Shown one piece after another: positions 15,274 to 15,337 of a stretch of DNA of 15,337 nucleotides. Source of the stretch: Spirochaetaceae bacterium. GTDB taxonomy: Bacteria > Spirochaetota > Spirochaetia > Treponematales > Breznakiellaceae. Each line of letters opens with the position of its first letter. The first letter of the stretch is position 1. The stretch is from positions 1 through 15,337 of the forward strand of contig JAITXS010000147.1 of assembly GCA_031284645.1 (NCBI GenBank), given 5' to 3'. The notes beneath the pieces are model-generated. The model was not told where the DNA came from. It was given only the letters and a program-made list of their open reading frames with translations, and did not search any database. The translations under genes and the position numbers were made by a program.

Positions 15274-15337
15274 AACACGAAGGGGCAAGGGGCAAAGTAG
15301 GGTTATGGGTAGAAAGGGTCATAGGGTTTAGCTTTTA

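Overview
The window looks like a chromosomal segment of a spirochaete, most likely a Treponema-type bacterium. I infer this from an Rpn-type PD-(D/E)XK nuclease of the style common in treponemes, a Gram-negative outer-membrane receptor next to an rny-ymdB cluster, weak or absent Shine-Dalgarno sites at several genes, and moderate G+C. No 16S, tRNA or other decisive marker is present, so the assignment is tentative.

Layout. 1-353 (minus): 5' part of an Rpn-family nuclease/putative transposase gene that runs off the left edge. 354-683: intergenic repeat DNA. 684-5066 (plus): a secreted family 3 glycoside hydrolase (beta-N-acetylhexosaminidase type) followed 18 bases later by a TonB-dependent outer-membrane receptor. 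5072-8054 (minus): rny (RNase Y), ymdB-like metallophosphoesterase and an unrecognised 180-residue protein, packed with a TAA/ATG abutment and an 11-base overlap, behind one good sigma70-type promoter. 8160-8631: repeat DNA. 8632-11391 (plus): secA. 11429-12343 (plus): a lone simple-sugar/nucleoside ABC permease. 12344-12513: a cluster of four perfect hairpins. 12514-14994 (plus): a DEAH-box HrpA/HrpB-type helicase. 14995-15337: repeat DNA again.

How the genes relate. The hydrolase and receptor look like a scavenging pair that releases and imports amino-sugar (peptidoglycan or chitin-like) fragments; this is inference from adjacency. RNase Y and YmdB are an established partnership in mRNA turnover. 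SecA is the Sec translocase motor. The permease has no visible partner subunits here.

The most unusual content is not protein-coding. Three of the large intergenic gaps carry the same modular repeat: a run of GGG tracts in telomere-like spacing, a conserved core (TTATCAGAAAGCCTGTACC), then CCC tracts and a GCTTCGGGGT end. The units are tandem and degenerate, occur in both orientations, match simple G-quadruplex patterns on both strands, and are interleaved with a second module (ACCACRAAGGACACAAAGG). One pair of units is 85/87 identical, pointing to recent duplication or homogenisation. I see no CRISPR array, tRNA, rRNA, insertion sequence with a complete transposase, or prophage.
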